Shown here: in pieces, positions 22,826-31,999 of the stretch
How positions within the stretch are numbered: the stretch's first letter is position 1
Layout of the letters: every line of letters begins with the position of its first letter
Source of the DNA: an uncultured Phocaeicola sp.
GTDB lineage: Bacteria; Bacteroidota; Bacteroidia; Bacteroidales; Bacteroidaceae
Reading direction: 5' to 3'
Assembly (NCBI GenBank): GCA_944321335.1
Contig: CALUKX010000004.1
Span: 1-64,000 of the forward strand
Length of the DNA stretch: 64,000 bases
Notes under the pieces: generated by a model
The model's database searches: none
The model's input: only the letters and a program-made list of their open reading frames with translations
Told to the model about the DNA's origin: nothing
Made by a program: the position numbers and the translations under genes

Positions 22826-24898
22826 ATGAGCGAAAACTTAGACAAGAACAACAATAACAAGCCTAAAATCAATGTTCCTCGCCCCAATCTGACCTGGCTA
22901 TACATACTTATAGCATTGGTTTTCGGTTTCCTCTATTTCACTGGCGGTGAAAGCAGCGCCAGTAAAGAGGTCAACTACACAGAATTCAAGGATATGGTAA
23001 GCAAGGGTTATGCAAGCAAAATTATCGCTTACGATGACAATACAGTTGAAATGTATATCAAGCCCGAGCATATCGTAGATATTTTCAAGAAAGATGCAGG
23101 TAAAGTAGGACGAAGCCCTTATCTGACCATCAAGATTGGTTCGATGGAATCATTCGATAAGTTCATGGAACAGGAGCAGGAAAACGGCCACTTTACCGGT
23201 TCGATCAGTTACGACAAGAAAAGTAACTACTTCAGCATGATTTTCTGGAACATAGCTCCATTCCTTGTCCTGATCGGACTCTGGTTTTTCATAATGCGAC
23301 GCATGAGCGGTGGCGGTGGAGCCGGAGGTGCAGGCAATGTATTTAGCGTAGGAAAAAGCAAGGCACAGTTGTTTGAAAAAGGAGCCAACCGAGTTACATT
23401 CAAGGATGTAGCAGGACAAGCTGCAGCTAAGCAGGAGGTTCAGGAAATCGTCGATTTCTTGAAACAGCCTCAGAAATATACTGAATTGGGCGGTAAAATT
23501 CCAAAGGGAGCATTGTTGGTAGGTCCTCCGGGAACCGGTAAGACCCTTCTGGCCAAAGCGGTTGCAGGTGAAGCCGATGTTCCTTTCTTCTCGATTTCGG
23601 GTTCCGATTTCGTAGAGATGTTTGTGGGTGTAGGTGCATCCCGCGTACGAGACCTGTTCCGTCAGGCGAAAGAAAAATCTCCTTGCATCATCTTTATCGA
23701 TGAAATTGATGCCGTAGGACGTGCCCGTGGCAAGAACCCGAGCATGGGAGGAAATGACGAACGTGAAAACACCTTGAACCAGCTGCTGACAGAAATGGAC
23801 GGTTTCGGTTCTAACAGCGGTGTAATCATTCTGGCTGCAACCAACCGTGTGGACATTCTGGATAAGGCACTGTTGCGAGCAGGACGTTTTGACCGCCAGA
23901 TTTATGTGGACTTGCCCGACTTGAACGAACGTAAGGAAGTCTTCGGTGTGCATTTGCGTCCGTTGAAACTCGATGATACCGTCGATGTTGATCTACTCGC
24001 CCGTCAGACTCCGGGATTCAGTGGCGCAGACATTGCCAACGTATGTAATGAAGCAGCCTTGATTGCAGCCCGTCATGCAAAATCGGCAGTCGGCAAGCAG
24101 GACTTTCTCGATGCTATCGACCGTATCATCGGCGGTCTGGAAAAGAAGACCAAAGTCATGACTGCAGCCGAAAAACGTGCCATTGCTTTGCATGAAGCCG
24201 GACACGCCACCATATCATGGTTCCTGGAACACGCCAATCCGCTGATTAAGGTAACCATTGTTCCTCGTGGACGTGCCTTGGGTGCGGCATGGTATCTACC
24301 GGAAGAACGTCAGATCACGACCAAGGAACAGATGCTTGATGAAATGTGTGCGACCTTGGGAGGACGTGCCGCTGAAGAAGTTTTCATCGGTCATATCTCT
24401 ACAGGTGCCATGAACGACCTGGAACGTGTCACCAAACAGGCTTACGGCATGATTGCCTATGCCGGTATGAGCGACAAGCTTCCTAACCTCTGTTATTACA
24501 ACAACGACGAATACAGTTTCAATAAGCCATACAGCGAACATACAGCCGAAATGATTGATCACGAAGTACAAACAATGATCAACGAACAGTATGCACGCGC
24601 CAAGGCACTTCTGCTTCAGCACAAGGAAGGCCATAATGAACTGGCAAACCTCCTTATAGAGCGTGAAGTAATCTTTGCAGAGGATGTTGAAAGGATTTTC
24701 GGAAAACGTCCGTGGGCTTCCCGTTCGGAAGAGATTATGGCAACCGAAAAGGAAGATGAAAAACGTGCGTTGGAGGACAAACAGAAAGCTGCCGAGCAAG
24801 CCGAAGAGCCCAAACAGATTGAGGCTAAAGAAGCAGCTCCAGCTGTAGAATCGGAAGAAAAAACCGATAACAACCAGGAAACAACCAAATCTGAATAA
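22826..24898 (+). CDS. ftsH: ATP-dependent zinc metalloprotease FtsH
   Basis: 690 aa inner-membrane AAA+ protease that degrades membrane and regulatory proteins. TM1 is at about 23-40 and TM2 at about 137-157, with the periplasmic domain between. A Gly-rich stretch (161-170) leads into the AAA domain: Walker A GPPGTGKT (233-240), Walker B IIFIDE (288-293), the arginine-finger region RAGRFDR (351-357). The zinc site HEAGH is at 456-460. The C-terminal tail (about 630-690) is Lys/Glu/Ala-rich and low complexity. Follows rsfS, precedes cdsA by 68 bp. Confidence 0.97.
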   Translation: MSENLDKNNNNKPKINVPRPNLTWLYILIALVFGFLYFTGGESSASKEVNYTEFKDMVSKGYASKIIAYDDNTVEMYIKPEHIVDIFKKDAGKVGRSPYLTIKIGSMESFDKFMEQEQENGHFTGSISYDKKSNYFSMIFWNIAPFLVLIGLWFFIMRRMSGGGGAGGAGNVFSVGKSKAQLFEKGANRVTFKDVAGQAAAKQEVQEIVDFLKQPQKYTELGGKIPKGALLVGPPGTGKTLLAKAVAGEADVPFFSISGSDFVEMFVGVGASRVRDLFRQAKEKSPCIIFIDEIDAVGRARGKNPSMGGNDERENTLNQLLTEMDGFGSNSGVIILAATNRVDILDKALLRAGRFDRQIYVDLPDLNERKEVFGVHLRPLKLDDTVDVDLLARQTPGFSGADIANVCNEAALIAARHAKSAVGKQDFLDAIDRIIGGLEKKTKVMTAAEKRAIALHEAGHATISWFLEHANPLIKVTIVPRGRALGAAWYLPEERQITTKEQMLDEMCATLGGRAAEEVFIGHISTGAMNDLERVTKQAYGMIAYAGMSDKLPNLCYYNNDEYSFNKPYSEHTAEMIDHEVQTMINEQYARAKALLLQHKEGHNELANLLIEREVIFAEDVERIFGKRPWASRSEEIMATEKEDEKRALEDKQKAAEQAEEPKQIEAKEAAPAVESEEKTDNNQETTKSE

Positions 24899-24966
24899 GT
24901 ATATCCGGCAGGTGGAAAAGAAAATTCCACCTGTCGATCAACTTTTATAGCTAAATTCTATTTACC

Positions 24967-25809
24967 GTGAAAAGTAACCTTCTAACAAGAGCCATAACAG
25001 GGATAATATTTGTAGCCGTATTGGTCGGATGTATCCTAGGAGGACCAATTCCTTTCACTATCCTGTTTGCCTTGATAAGCGCATTATCAGTCAATGAGTT
25101 CGGAACAATTGTAAACCGCACCGGAGAAGTTCAGATGAACAAACGCATCTGTATTCTTGCAGGTATATTCCTGTTCCTTTGTTTCGGATACGTTGGTCTT
25201 GCTCCTGCAATGACCAGCATTTTTATCCCCTATCTGTTTCTGATCATCTACCTGCTCATCAGCGAGCTTTACAAGAAACAGAAAAATCCTATCCACAATT
25301 GGGCATACGGAATGATGAGCCAGATATACATAGCATTGCCTTTTGCTTTATTGAATGTTTTGGCATATCATACCAATGAAACGCAAAGTGTATCCGAATA
25401 CAATGCAATATTGCCCCTATCCATTTTCATTTTCAACTGGGTCAATGATACCGGTGCCTATTGTACAGGAATGCTTTTCGGAAAGCATCGGCTGTTCGAA
25501 CGCATCTCCCCTAAAAAATCATGGGAAGGATCAATCGGAGGTGCAGTATTCAGCATCATTGCGGCAATCGTCCTTGCCCATTTCTTCGATTTCATGACAA
25601 TAGGTAAATGGATCGGTTTAGGATTGACAGTTGTAGTATTCGGTACTTGGGGTGATTTGACTGAATCGTTATTGAAAAGAACCTTGGGTATCAAGGATTC
25701 GGGAAATATCCTGCCTGGACATGGCGGTATGCTCGACCGTTTTGACAGCACATTACTGGCCGTTCCAGCTGCAGTAGTTTATCTGTATATATTTGATCTG
25801 ATTGCATAG
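24967..25809 (+). CDS. cdsA: Phosphatidate cytidylyltransferase
   Basis: 280 aa membrane enzyme making CDP-diacylglycerol from phosphatidate and CTP. The start is GTG. Multiple TM helices. The CDP-alcohol synthase region is clear: NDTGAYCTGMLFGKH, SPKKSWEGSIGG and the C-terminal signature GDLTESLLKRTLGIKDSG...HGGMLDRFDS with its conserved Asp residues. Third gene of the rsfS-ftsH-cdsA operon; a bidirectional terminator follows. Confidence 0.95.
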   Translation: MKSNLLTRAITGIIFVAVLVGCILGGPIPFTILFALISALSVNEFGTIVNRTGEVQMNKRICILAGIFLFLCFGYVGLAPAMTSIFIPYLFLIIYLLISELYKKQKNPIHNWAYGMMSQIYIALPFALLNVLAYHTNETQSVSEYNAILPLSIFIFNWVNDTGAYCTGMLFGKHRLFERISPKKSWEGSIGGAVFSIIAAIVLAHFFDFMTIGKWIGLGLTVVVFGTWGDLTESLLKRTLGIKDSGNILPGHGGMLDRFDSTLLAVPAAVVYLYIFDLIA

Positions 25810-25820
25810 ATCCAAATTTA

Positions 25821-25870
25821 AAAAAGTAAAGGCTTCTAGGTTTTGTACCAATAGAAGCCTTTACTTTTTT
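25821..25870. terminator. Bidirectional terminator between cdsA and lpxB
   Basis: Stem AAAAAGTAAAGGCTTCTA (25821-25838) with complement TAGAAGCCTTTACTTTTTT (25852-25870); T-tracts on both strands serve the converging operons. Confidence 0.9.
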
Positions 25871-25884
25871 ATATCTTACAAATA

Positions 25885-27018
25885 TCATTTCCTCAACAGT
25901 GTGACCATCTCTTTGGCTGCCCGTCCGGAAGCTCCGGGAGCCCCCAATATTTCAATCATCCGGTCATAATCGGCCAACATACGTTGACGTTCCCCACCTC
26001 CGGGTATTATATCAGCCAGTTCTTTTCTTATATTATCGACGGTCATTCCATCGGCCACAAGTTCGGTTACCACTTCCTTATCGGCAACCAGATTTACCAA
26101 TGAAATGAATTTCACCTTCAGGATACATTTACGGAGGAATGAGACCAATTTACCCATAGCCGTATAATAACAAACTACCTGTGGAACCTTGAATAATGCC
26201 GTTTCCAAGGTTGCCGTACCTGATGTTACCAAAGCCGCCTGCGCCTGTTGCAACAAACGATAAGTCTGCCCGAATACTATCTTCGTATCCTTATGGATGT
26301 ATTGCTGATAGAATGACGGATCGATACCGGGTGCACCGGCCACAACAAACTGATACTGAGGAAAATCAAGCGATGCTTGAATCATACGGGTAAGATTATC
26401 CTTGATTTCCTGTTTACGGCTTCCTGCAAGCAAGGCTATTATCGGTTTGTCATCCAGCTTATTGGCTGCGACAAACTCTCCGAATGTTTCTGCATTACCT
26501 TTACGGAAATCATCCACGGCATCCACACAAGGATTTCCCACATAATGAATCGGATAACCATGCTTCTTGTTGAAGAAATCAATTTCGAAAGGCAGGATGG
26601 AAAACAGTTCATCTACATCACGCTTGATATTCTTGATACGATACTCTTTCCATGCCCAGATTTTCGGAGATATATAATAATATATAGGTATACGTGTATG
26701 GCGCTTGATGTATTTAGCTATCTTCAGATTAAATCCTGGATAATCTACAAGAATAAGTACATCGGGATTCCATTGTTCGATATCCTTCTTGCAGAAATCC
26801 ATGTTACGGAAAATGGTACGCAGATGCAACAATACAGGGATAAAGCCCATATATGCCAATTCACGGTAATGCTTGACACAAGTTCCTCCTACCTGAGCCA
26901 TCAGATCACCTCCGAAAAAGCGGAATTCGGCATTGGGATCCTCCTGTTGCAAGGCACGCATCAGGTTCGAAGCATGTAAGTCGCCCGAAGCCTCTCCTAC
27001 GATCAGATAATATTTCAT
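25885..27018 (-). CDS. lpxB: Lipid-A-disaccharide synthase
   Basis: 377 aa, normal length. Condenses UDP-2,3-diacylglucosamine with lipid X in lipid A synthesis. Motifs include GEASGDLHASNLM at 8-20, FFGGDLMAQVGG, LVDYPGFNLKIAKY, YYISPKIWAWKEYR and LLAGSRKQEI, plus the C-terminal TSGTATLETALF. It overlaps surE by 4 bp (ATGA), forming a surE-lpxB operon. Confidence 0.96.
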   Translation of the reverse strand: MKYYLIVGEASGDLHASNLMRALQQEDPNAEFRFFGGDLMAQVGGTCVKHYRELAYMGFIPVLLHLRTIFRNMDFCKKDIEQWNPDVLILVDYPGFNLKIAKYIKRHTRIPIYYYISPKIWAWKEYRIKNIKRDVDELFSILPFEIDFFNKKHGYPIHYVGNPCVDAVDDFRKGNAETFGEFVAANKLDDKPIIALLAGSRKQEIKDNLTRMIQASLDFPQYQFVVAGAPGIDPSFYQQYIHKDTKIVFGQTYRLLQQAQAALVTSGTATLETALFKVPQVVCYYTAMGKLVSFLRKCILKVKFISLVNLVADKEVVTELVADGMTVDNIRKELADIIPGGGERQRMLADYDRMIEILGAPGASGRAAKEMVTLLRK

Positions 27019-27788
27019 ACGTCAAATTTCCATTTTTTCATTTGTTCCATCAAGGCATAGGCTGTCACATCAATCTGCGTCGGTGTAACAGCTACATAAT
27101 TATGGTCGAGCGCCCAATGGTCGGAATCCTCTGCTTCCGGTTCGAGGTTCTTATACTCTCCGGTAAGCCAGAAATACACACCGCCTCTAGGATGATCACG
27201 CTCCACCAATTCATTGATCCAACGACCATCGGTCTGTCTGCAGATACGGATTCCCTTCAGATCGGCTGTATCCGGGAAATTCACATTCAGACAAGTACCT
27301 ACCGGAAGCCCTTCTTCCAAAGTTTTCGATACAATGGCACGGATGTAAGGGATGGTAGCCGAAAAGTCGGCATCGGCACTATGGTTGCATAAGGAAAAAC
27401 CGATAGAAGGTACGCCTTTCAGACAACCTTCAATCACCACTCCCATCGTACCCGAATAATGCACATTGACCGAAGAATTATCTCCGTGATTGATTCCTCC
27501 GATAACCAGATCCGGAGTACGGGGAATCAACGTATGGAAAGCCAGTTTTATACAATCTACCGGAGTACCGGTACACTTAAAGACAAGCAACCCATCTTCT
27601 TCCTGTACTTTCGAGTAACGGATAGGACGTTCGGAAGTAATGGCACCGGCCGAACCGGAACGTGGCCCATCAGGAGCCACAACTATCAAATCGGCCATAG
27701 GGCGCAACGCACTGATCAACTCACGAATTCCTTTCGCATCCACACCGTCATCGTTCGATAACAGCAAGAGAGGTCTTTCTTCCAACAT
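27015..27788 (-). CDS. surE: 5'/3'-nucleotidase SurE
   Basis: 257 aa. Metal-dependent nucleoside monophosphate phosphatase. The metal site LLSNDDGVDAKGI lies at 8-20, the phosphate loop APDGPRSGSAGAIT at about 38-51, and GINHGDNSSVNVHYSGT at about 98-114. Translationally coupled to lpxB. The surE-lpxB pairing is usual in Bacteroidetes. Confidence 0.96.
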   Translation of the reverse strand: MLEERPLLLLSNDDGVDAKGIRELISALRPMADLIVVAPDGPRSGSAGAITSERPIRYSKVQEEDGLLVFKCTGTPVDCIKLAFHTLIPRTPDLVIGGINHGDNSSVNVHYSGTMGVVIEGCLKGVPSIGFSLCNHSADADFSATIPYIRAIVSKTLEEGLPVGTCLNVNFPDTADLKGIRICRQTDGRWINELVERDHPRGGVYFWLTGEYKNLEPEAEDSDHWALDHNYVAVTPTQIDVTAYALMEQMKKWKFDV

Positions 27789-27868
27789 ATTCTTAATCTA
27801 TAATTTACGTTCAGATTTCAAATTATAACCCAATCACTTTGCAATCCATGTATCTGAAATTGCGAGCG

Positions 27869-27899
27869 TAAAGTTACAACAAATATTAATCTTCTCAAA
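27869..27899 (-). promoter_or_regulatory. surE-lpxB promoter
   Basis: -33 TTTG (27899-27896), 19-bp spacer, -7 TAACTTTA (27876-27869; one mismatch). Confidence 0.6.
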
Positions 27900-27927
27900 C
27901 TTAGCACCATAATTACATAGAATTGAC

Positions 27928-28001
27928 TATCTTTGTCGCGCGTAGTTATTAACAATAGTGGCAAGTTATCAACACTTTTGCGAATTGTCAATGTTTTGCG
28001 A
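27928..28001 (+). promoter_or_regulatory. parAB promoter region with DnaA-box-like and TTTTGCGA repeats
   Basis: TATCTTTG (27928-27935) is a good -7 element. Downstream lie TTATTAACA (27946-27954) and TTATCAACA (27966-27974), each two or fewer mismatches from the DnaA box and 20 bp apart, then TTTTGCGA twice (27976-27983 and 27994-28001), 18 bp apart. The spacing suggests protein-binding sites in the 118-bp leader. Confidence 0.4.
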
Positions 28002-28053
28002 TACGTAGTTTCAGCTATTATTTGTTACTTCGCAATCAGATAAACTGATTAAT

Positions 28054-28821
28054 ATGGGAAAAATTATTGCTTTAGCCAATCAGAAAGGAGGCGTAGGTAA
28101 AACTACGACAACAATCAACTTGGCTGCATCATTAGCTACTCTCGAAAAGAAAGTACTGGTTGTCGATGCCGACCCGCAGGCCAACGCCTCATCCGGTTTA
28201 GGTGTGGATATCAAAGAAATCGATTGTTCCATCTACGAATGCCTCATCAACCAGTCGGATATACGGGAAGCTATCTATACAACCGATATTGACGGATTAG
28301 ATATCATACCTTCTCACATTGACCTCGTTGGAGCGGAAATCGAGATGCTGAATCTGGATAACCGGGAGAAGATTATGAAGAATGCACTGGAACCGATGAA
28401 GAACGAATACGATTACATCCTCATCGACTGTTCCCCCTCTCTGGGACTGATTACCATCAACGCACTGACAGCAGCCGATTCAGTAATCATTCCTGTACAA
28501 TGCGAATATTTCGCATTGGAAGGTATCAGCAAACTGCTGAACACCATCAAGATTATCAAGACAAAACTGAACCCGTCGCTGGAAATAGAAGGTTTCCTTC
28601 TTACCATGTTCGACTCCCGTCTTCGTCTGGCCAACCAGATTTACGATGAAGTCAAACGACATTTCCAGGAACTGGTGTTCAAAACCATTATACAGCGCAA
28701 CGTGAAGTTGAGCGAAGCTCCAAGTCACGGAATCCCGGCCATTCTGTATGATGCCGATTCAACCGGAGCAAAGAACCATTTGGCGCTAGCCAACGAAATT
28801 ATAACCAGAAACAGTAAGTAA
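28054..28821 (+). CDS. parA: Chromosome partitioning ATPase ParA/Soj
   Basis: 255 aa. ATPase that positions replication origins together with ParB. The deviant Walker A KGGVGKTT is at 11-18, the VDADPQANASSGL switch at about 41-53, and YILIDCSPSLG (Walker B) at about 121-131. Starts a parA-parB-DUF5683-mltD group typical of Bacteroidetes; parB follows after 5 bp. Confidence 0.95.
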   Translation: MGKIIALANQKGGVGKTTTTINLAASLATLEKKVLVVDADPQANASSGLGVDIKEIDCSIYECLINQSDIREAIYTTDIDGLDIIPSHIDLVGAEIEMLNLDNREKIMKNALEPMKNEYDYILIDCSPSLGLITINALTAADSVIIPVQCEYFALEGISKLLNTIKIIKTKLNPSLEIEGFLLTMFDSRLRLANQIYDEVKRHFQELVFKTIIQRNVKLSEAPSHGIPAILYDADSTGAKNHLALANEIITRNSK

Positions 28822-28826
28822 ACGAT

Positions 28827-29726
28827 ATGGCAGTACAGAAAAAATTTGCATTGGGCAGAGGACTTGACGCTCTGATTTCCACCCATGATGAAGTGAAGAC
28901 TTCCGGTTCTTCCTCCATCAGTGAAATTGAGTTAAGCAAGATTTCGGTCAATCCTAACCAACCGCGCCGTGAATTTGATCCGATAGCCCTACAGGAACTT
29001 GCTGACTCAATTGCGGAAATAGGCATCATCCAGCCGATAACCTTACGGAAAATCAACGACGACTCCTACCAGATCATCGCCGGAGAACGTCGTTACCGCG
29101 CATCCATACAAGCCGGACTGAAAACTATTCCGGCCTATATCCGTACAGCCGATGATGAAAATGTAATGGAAATGGCGCTGATAGAAAACATTCAGCGTGA
29201 AGACTTGAATTCTTTGGAAATTGCTTTGGCCTACCAACACTTGATAGAGCAATATGAGCTGACTCAGGAACGTTTGAGCGAACGTGTCGGAAAGAAACGT
29301 ACCACAATAGCCAACTACCTCCGTCTGTTGAAGCTTCCCGCTCAAATTCAGGTAGCACTAAAAAACAAGGATATCGATATGGGACATGCCCGTGCATTGC
29401 TGGCACTGGATGATCCCAAAACACAAATCCGCATATTCAACGAAATTATCTCACAAGGCTATTCCGTACGCAAAGTCGAGGAAATTGTAAAAGCCTTGTC
29501 TGCGGGCGAAAGCGTTGAATCGGGAGGTAAGAAAATTGCTCCGAAGGGCGCCAAGCTGTCGGAAGAATACACATTGTTACAGAACCATCTGTGCAACTTC
29601 TTCGGAACGAAAGTACAGCTATCGTGCAGCCAGAAGGGGAAAGGCAAGATAAGCATTCCTTTCAATAACGAAGCCGACCTTGAACGAATCATGGAAATAT
29701 TGGATTCACTAAAAACGACTGATTAA
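28827..29726 (+). CDS. parB: Chromosome partitioning protein ParB/Spo0J
   Basis: 299 aa. CTP-dependent DNA clamp loaded at parS. The N-terminal ParB/Srx domain has QPRREFDPIALQELADSI and GERRYRASIQAG, and the EDLNSLEIALAYQHL segment marks the linker to the DNA-binding HTH (TQERLSERVGKKRTTIANYLRLLKLP). The C-terminal dimerisation part follows a Lys-rich linker. No parS-like inverted repeat was noticed nearby. Confidence 0.95.
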   Translation: MAVQKKFALGRGLDALISTHDEVKTSGSSSISEIELSKISVNPNQPRREFDPIALQELADSIAEIGIIQPITLRKINDDSYQIIAGERRYRASIQAGLKTIPAYIRTADDENVMEMALIENIQREDLNSLEIALAYQHLIEQYELTQERLSERVGKKRTTIANYLRLLKLPAQIQVALKNKDIDMGHARALLALDDPKTQIRIFNEIISQGYSVRKVEEIVKALSAGESVESGGKKIAPKGAKLSEEYTLLQNHLCNFFGTKVQLSCSQKGKGKISIPFNNEADLERIMEILDSLKTTD

Positions 29727-29741
29727 CTAAAAGAGAGAACC

Positions 29742-30530
29742 TTGAAAGTACAACCGTTTACATACCTTGCATATTTCGTTATATTTCTCAGCCTAGCTTG
29801 GGGTAACATCAACGATTGCTACGGACAACGTGCAAAAAAGCATAGGGAAGGTATTCTGAATGCAGATTCCATCCAAGCCAAGCATGTTGCCGATAGTCTG
29901 GCATTGGCCGATACCCTCTCAATCAGAGAAGAACGTATCGAAAACATGGAAGCTCCCGTTGACACGGCTTCCCTGGTACGGCAAAACGACTCCATCCAAC
30001 AGCAAGCTTTGAAAGTGGAGAAAAAACGATGGTTGCCAACCCCGAATAAAGCTATCTGGTATGCACTTGTGCTTCCCGGTGCAGGACAGATTTATAACCG
30101 GAAATATTGGAAGTTGCCTATCATTTATGGAGGTTTTGTTGGCTGTGCCTATGCTTTGACCTGGAACGGCAAGATGTACAAGGACTACTCTCAAGCTTAT
30201 CAGGACATCATGAGTGACAATCCGAACAACGATAGTTATATGGACTTCATGGGGCCTGGTATGACACAGGAAGATGTCAAGGCACGACTGAGCTATTATC
30301 AGGAATTATTCAGAAAACGAAAAGATCTGTATCGCCGTCAACGCGATTTGAGTATATTTGCTTTTATCGGTGTCTATCTGCTCTCGGTTATCGACGCCTA
30401 TGTGGATGCAGAACTATCTAATTTTGACATTTCCACAGACTTGAGCATGACATTGGAACCGGCTATATTTAACGACGCATACCGCAAACTTCCTCAAGGT
30501 GTGGGTTTGCAATGCAGCATCAAATTTTAA
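29742..30530 (+). CDS. DUF5683 protein with signal peptide
   Basis: 262 aa. Start is TTG at 29742 with AGAGAG 9 bp ahead; no in-frame ATG exists before the signal peptide, so TTG is preferred. Signal segment AYFVIFLSLAWGNINDCYG. DUF5683 core: WLPTPNKAIWYALVLPGAGQIYNRKYWKLPIIYGG (about 92-126), with a probable membrane helix pair. The family lies between parB and an mltD-like gene in many Bacteroidetes. Its function is unknown; context suggests the cell envelope. Confidence 0.8.
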   Translation: MKVQPFTYLAYFVIFLSLAWGNINDCYGQRAKKHREGILNADSIQAKHVADSLALADTLSIREERIENMEAPVDTASLVRQNDSIQQQALKVEKKRWLPTPNKAIWYALVLPGAGQIYNRKYWKLPIIYGGFVGCAYALTWNGKMYKDYSQAYQDIMSDNPNNDSYMDFMGPGMTQEDVKARLSYYQELFRKRKDLYRRQRDLSIFAFIGVYLLSVIDAYVDAELSNFDISTDLSMTLEPAIFNDAYRKLPQGVGLQCSIKF

Positions 30531-30533
30531 GAC

Positions 30534-31802
30534 ATGAAGAAACTCTTTATCGGTTTATTGACCTTAGCAAGTACCACGGCACTCTACGCCCAACGCACTG
30601 TAGAAAGTATTACTGTAAAGACAGAAAACGGGACAGAAGAAATCGGACTCCCGGAAGGTATGCTTTCAGAAACTGACAGTCTTTATCTCGACTGGATTTC
30701 AAAAAATTACATCAATCTTGGGGAAAATTGTTCTGCATCATCGGCAAACCCTAAAGTAAGCGACTCAATCTACATGGATCGCCTGAAGCGGATTCCTGCC
30801 GTTATCGAGATGCCTTACAATGATATTGTCCGTGAGTTTATAGACATGTACGCCACACGGTTACGCCAGAAGGTTGCCTTTATTTTGAGTGCAAACAACT
30901 TTTATATGCCAATTATTGAGGAAGCACTCGATCTATACAATCTACCGTTAGAATTAAAATATCTTCCCGTTATCGAATCTGCAATGAATCCTATGGCGAC
31001 ATCACGACAAGGAGCTACAGGTTTATGGCAATTTATGCTTACTACAGGAAAAATATATGGATTAAAGGTTACCAGCTATATTGACGAGCGCCGTGACCCT
31101 GTCAAATCGACAAGAGCAGCCGCCCGATACTTGAAAGATCTTTATGACATCTACCACGACTGGAATCTGGTATTGGCTGCCTATAATTGCGGACCGGGTA
31201 CTATCAATAAAGCAATACGCCGTGCAGGAGGAGAAAAAGACTTTTGGAAACTTTATAATTATCTTCCGAAAGAAACCAGAGGTTATGTCCCTGCATTCAT
31301 TGCAGCAAACTATATCATGACCTATTATTGTGAACATAATATAAGTCCGTTGGAAATGCATATGCCGGAAGGTACAGATACCATCCAGATCAACCGTCCG
31401 TTAAATCTGCAGCAAGTAGCAGAAGTATGCAACATCAACCTCGATAAGCTCCGTGCATTGAATCCGGAATATAAACGTGATATCATCCCAGGAAATGAAG
31501 AGCCTTATGCATTGCGGCTTCCCAATAACTTCATCAGCTGTTTTATAGACCATGAAGACAGCATATACAACTTCAAACCTGAGATTTATCAGACAAGACG
31601 TGCCACAGTAACAGTTGAAACCCCGAAAAAAAACAGCAGCAAGTCCAGATCTTCTAAAGGAGCAAAATACTATAAAATCCGGAGAGGAGATACTTTGGGA
31701 GGCATAGCTTCACGTCATGGAGTAAGCATCTCTCAACTACGACGCTTAAACGGTATAAAAGGAAGTAATATCCAAGCCGGGAAAACCATCCGGATACGCT
31801 GA
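30534..31802 (+). CDS. mltD: MltD-like membrane-bound lytic transglycosylase with LysM
   Basis: 422 aa with a signal peptide (LFIGLLTLASTTALYA). Cleaves peptidoglycan glycosidic bonds. The SLT domain has YLPVIESAMNP with catalytic Glu148, ATGLWQFM and AAYNCGPGTINKAI. A LysM module ends the protein (YKIRRGDTLGGIASRHGVS, about 378-396). Three bp after DUF5683 and last of the parAB group, before a strong terminator. Confidence 0.93.
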   Translation: MKKLFIGLLTLASTTALYAQRTVESITVKTENGTEEIGLPEGMLSETDSLYLDWISKNYINLGENCSASSANPKVSDSIYMDRLKRIPAVIEMPYNDIVREFIDMYATRLRQKVAFILSANNFYMPIIEEALDLYNLPLELKYLPVIESAMNPMATSRQGATGLWQFMLTTGKIYGLKVTSYIDERRDPVKSTRAAARYLKDLYDIYHDWNLVLAAYNCGPGTINKAIRRAGGEKDFWKLYNYLPKETRGYVPAFIAANYIMTYYCEHNISPLEMHMPEGTDTIQINRPLNLQQVAEVCNINLDKLRALNPEYKRDIIPGNEEPYALRLPNNFISCFIDHEDSIYNFKPEIYQTRRATVTVETPKKNSSKSRSSKGAKYYKIRRGDTLGGIASRHGVSISQLRRLNGIKGSNIQAGKTIRIR

Positions 31803-31830
31803 TTAAAATATTATATCGGCGCAATAATGA

Positions 31831-31890
31831 CAGTGACAGATTTTCGGGGCATATATAAGACATCAACCGAAAATCTGTCACTGCTTTTAA
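31831..31890 (+). terminator. Terminator after mltD
   Basis: 17-bp arms CAGTGACAGATTTTCGG (31831-31847) and complement (31867-31883) followed by CTTTT. Confidence 0.85.
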
Positions 31891-31943
31891 AAAAGACATA
31901 ACTACCAATTTATAAGTAATATAGAGAAAAAATATCTATCTCA

Positions 31944-31974
31944 CTTGTAAAATTCTTTATTTTCTATATTTTTG
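31944..31974 (+). promoter_or_regulatory. rsh promoter
   Basis: CTTG at 31944-31947, 19-bp spacer, -7 TATTTTTG at 31967-31974, 25 bp before the start codon. Confidence 0.7.
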
Positions 31975-31999
31975 CAATATAGATTATGGAGGGTAAACT

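Noticed and set aside
27928..28001. Replication origin (oriC) at parAB
   Set aside because: Only two imperfect DnaA-box-like sequences; no cluster, no AT-rich unwinding element and no dnaA or dnaN nearby. Kept only as possible binding sites.
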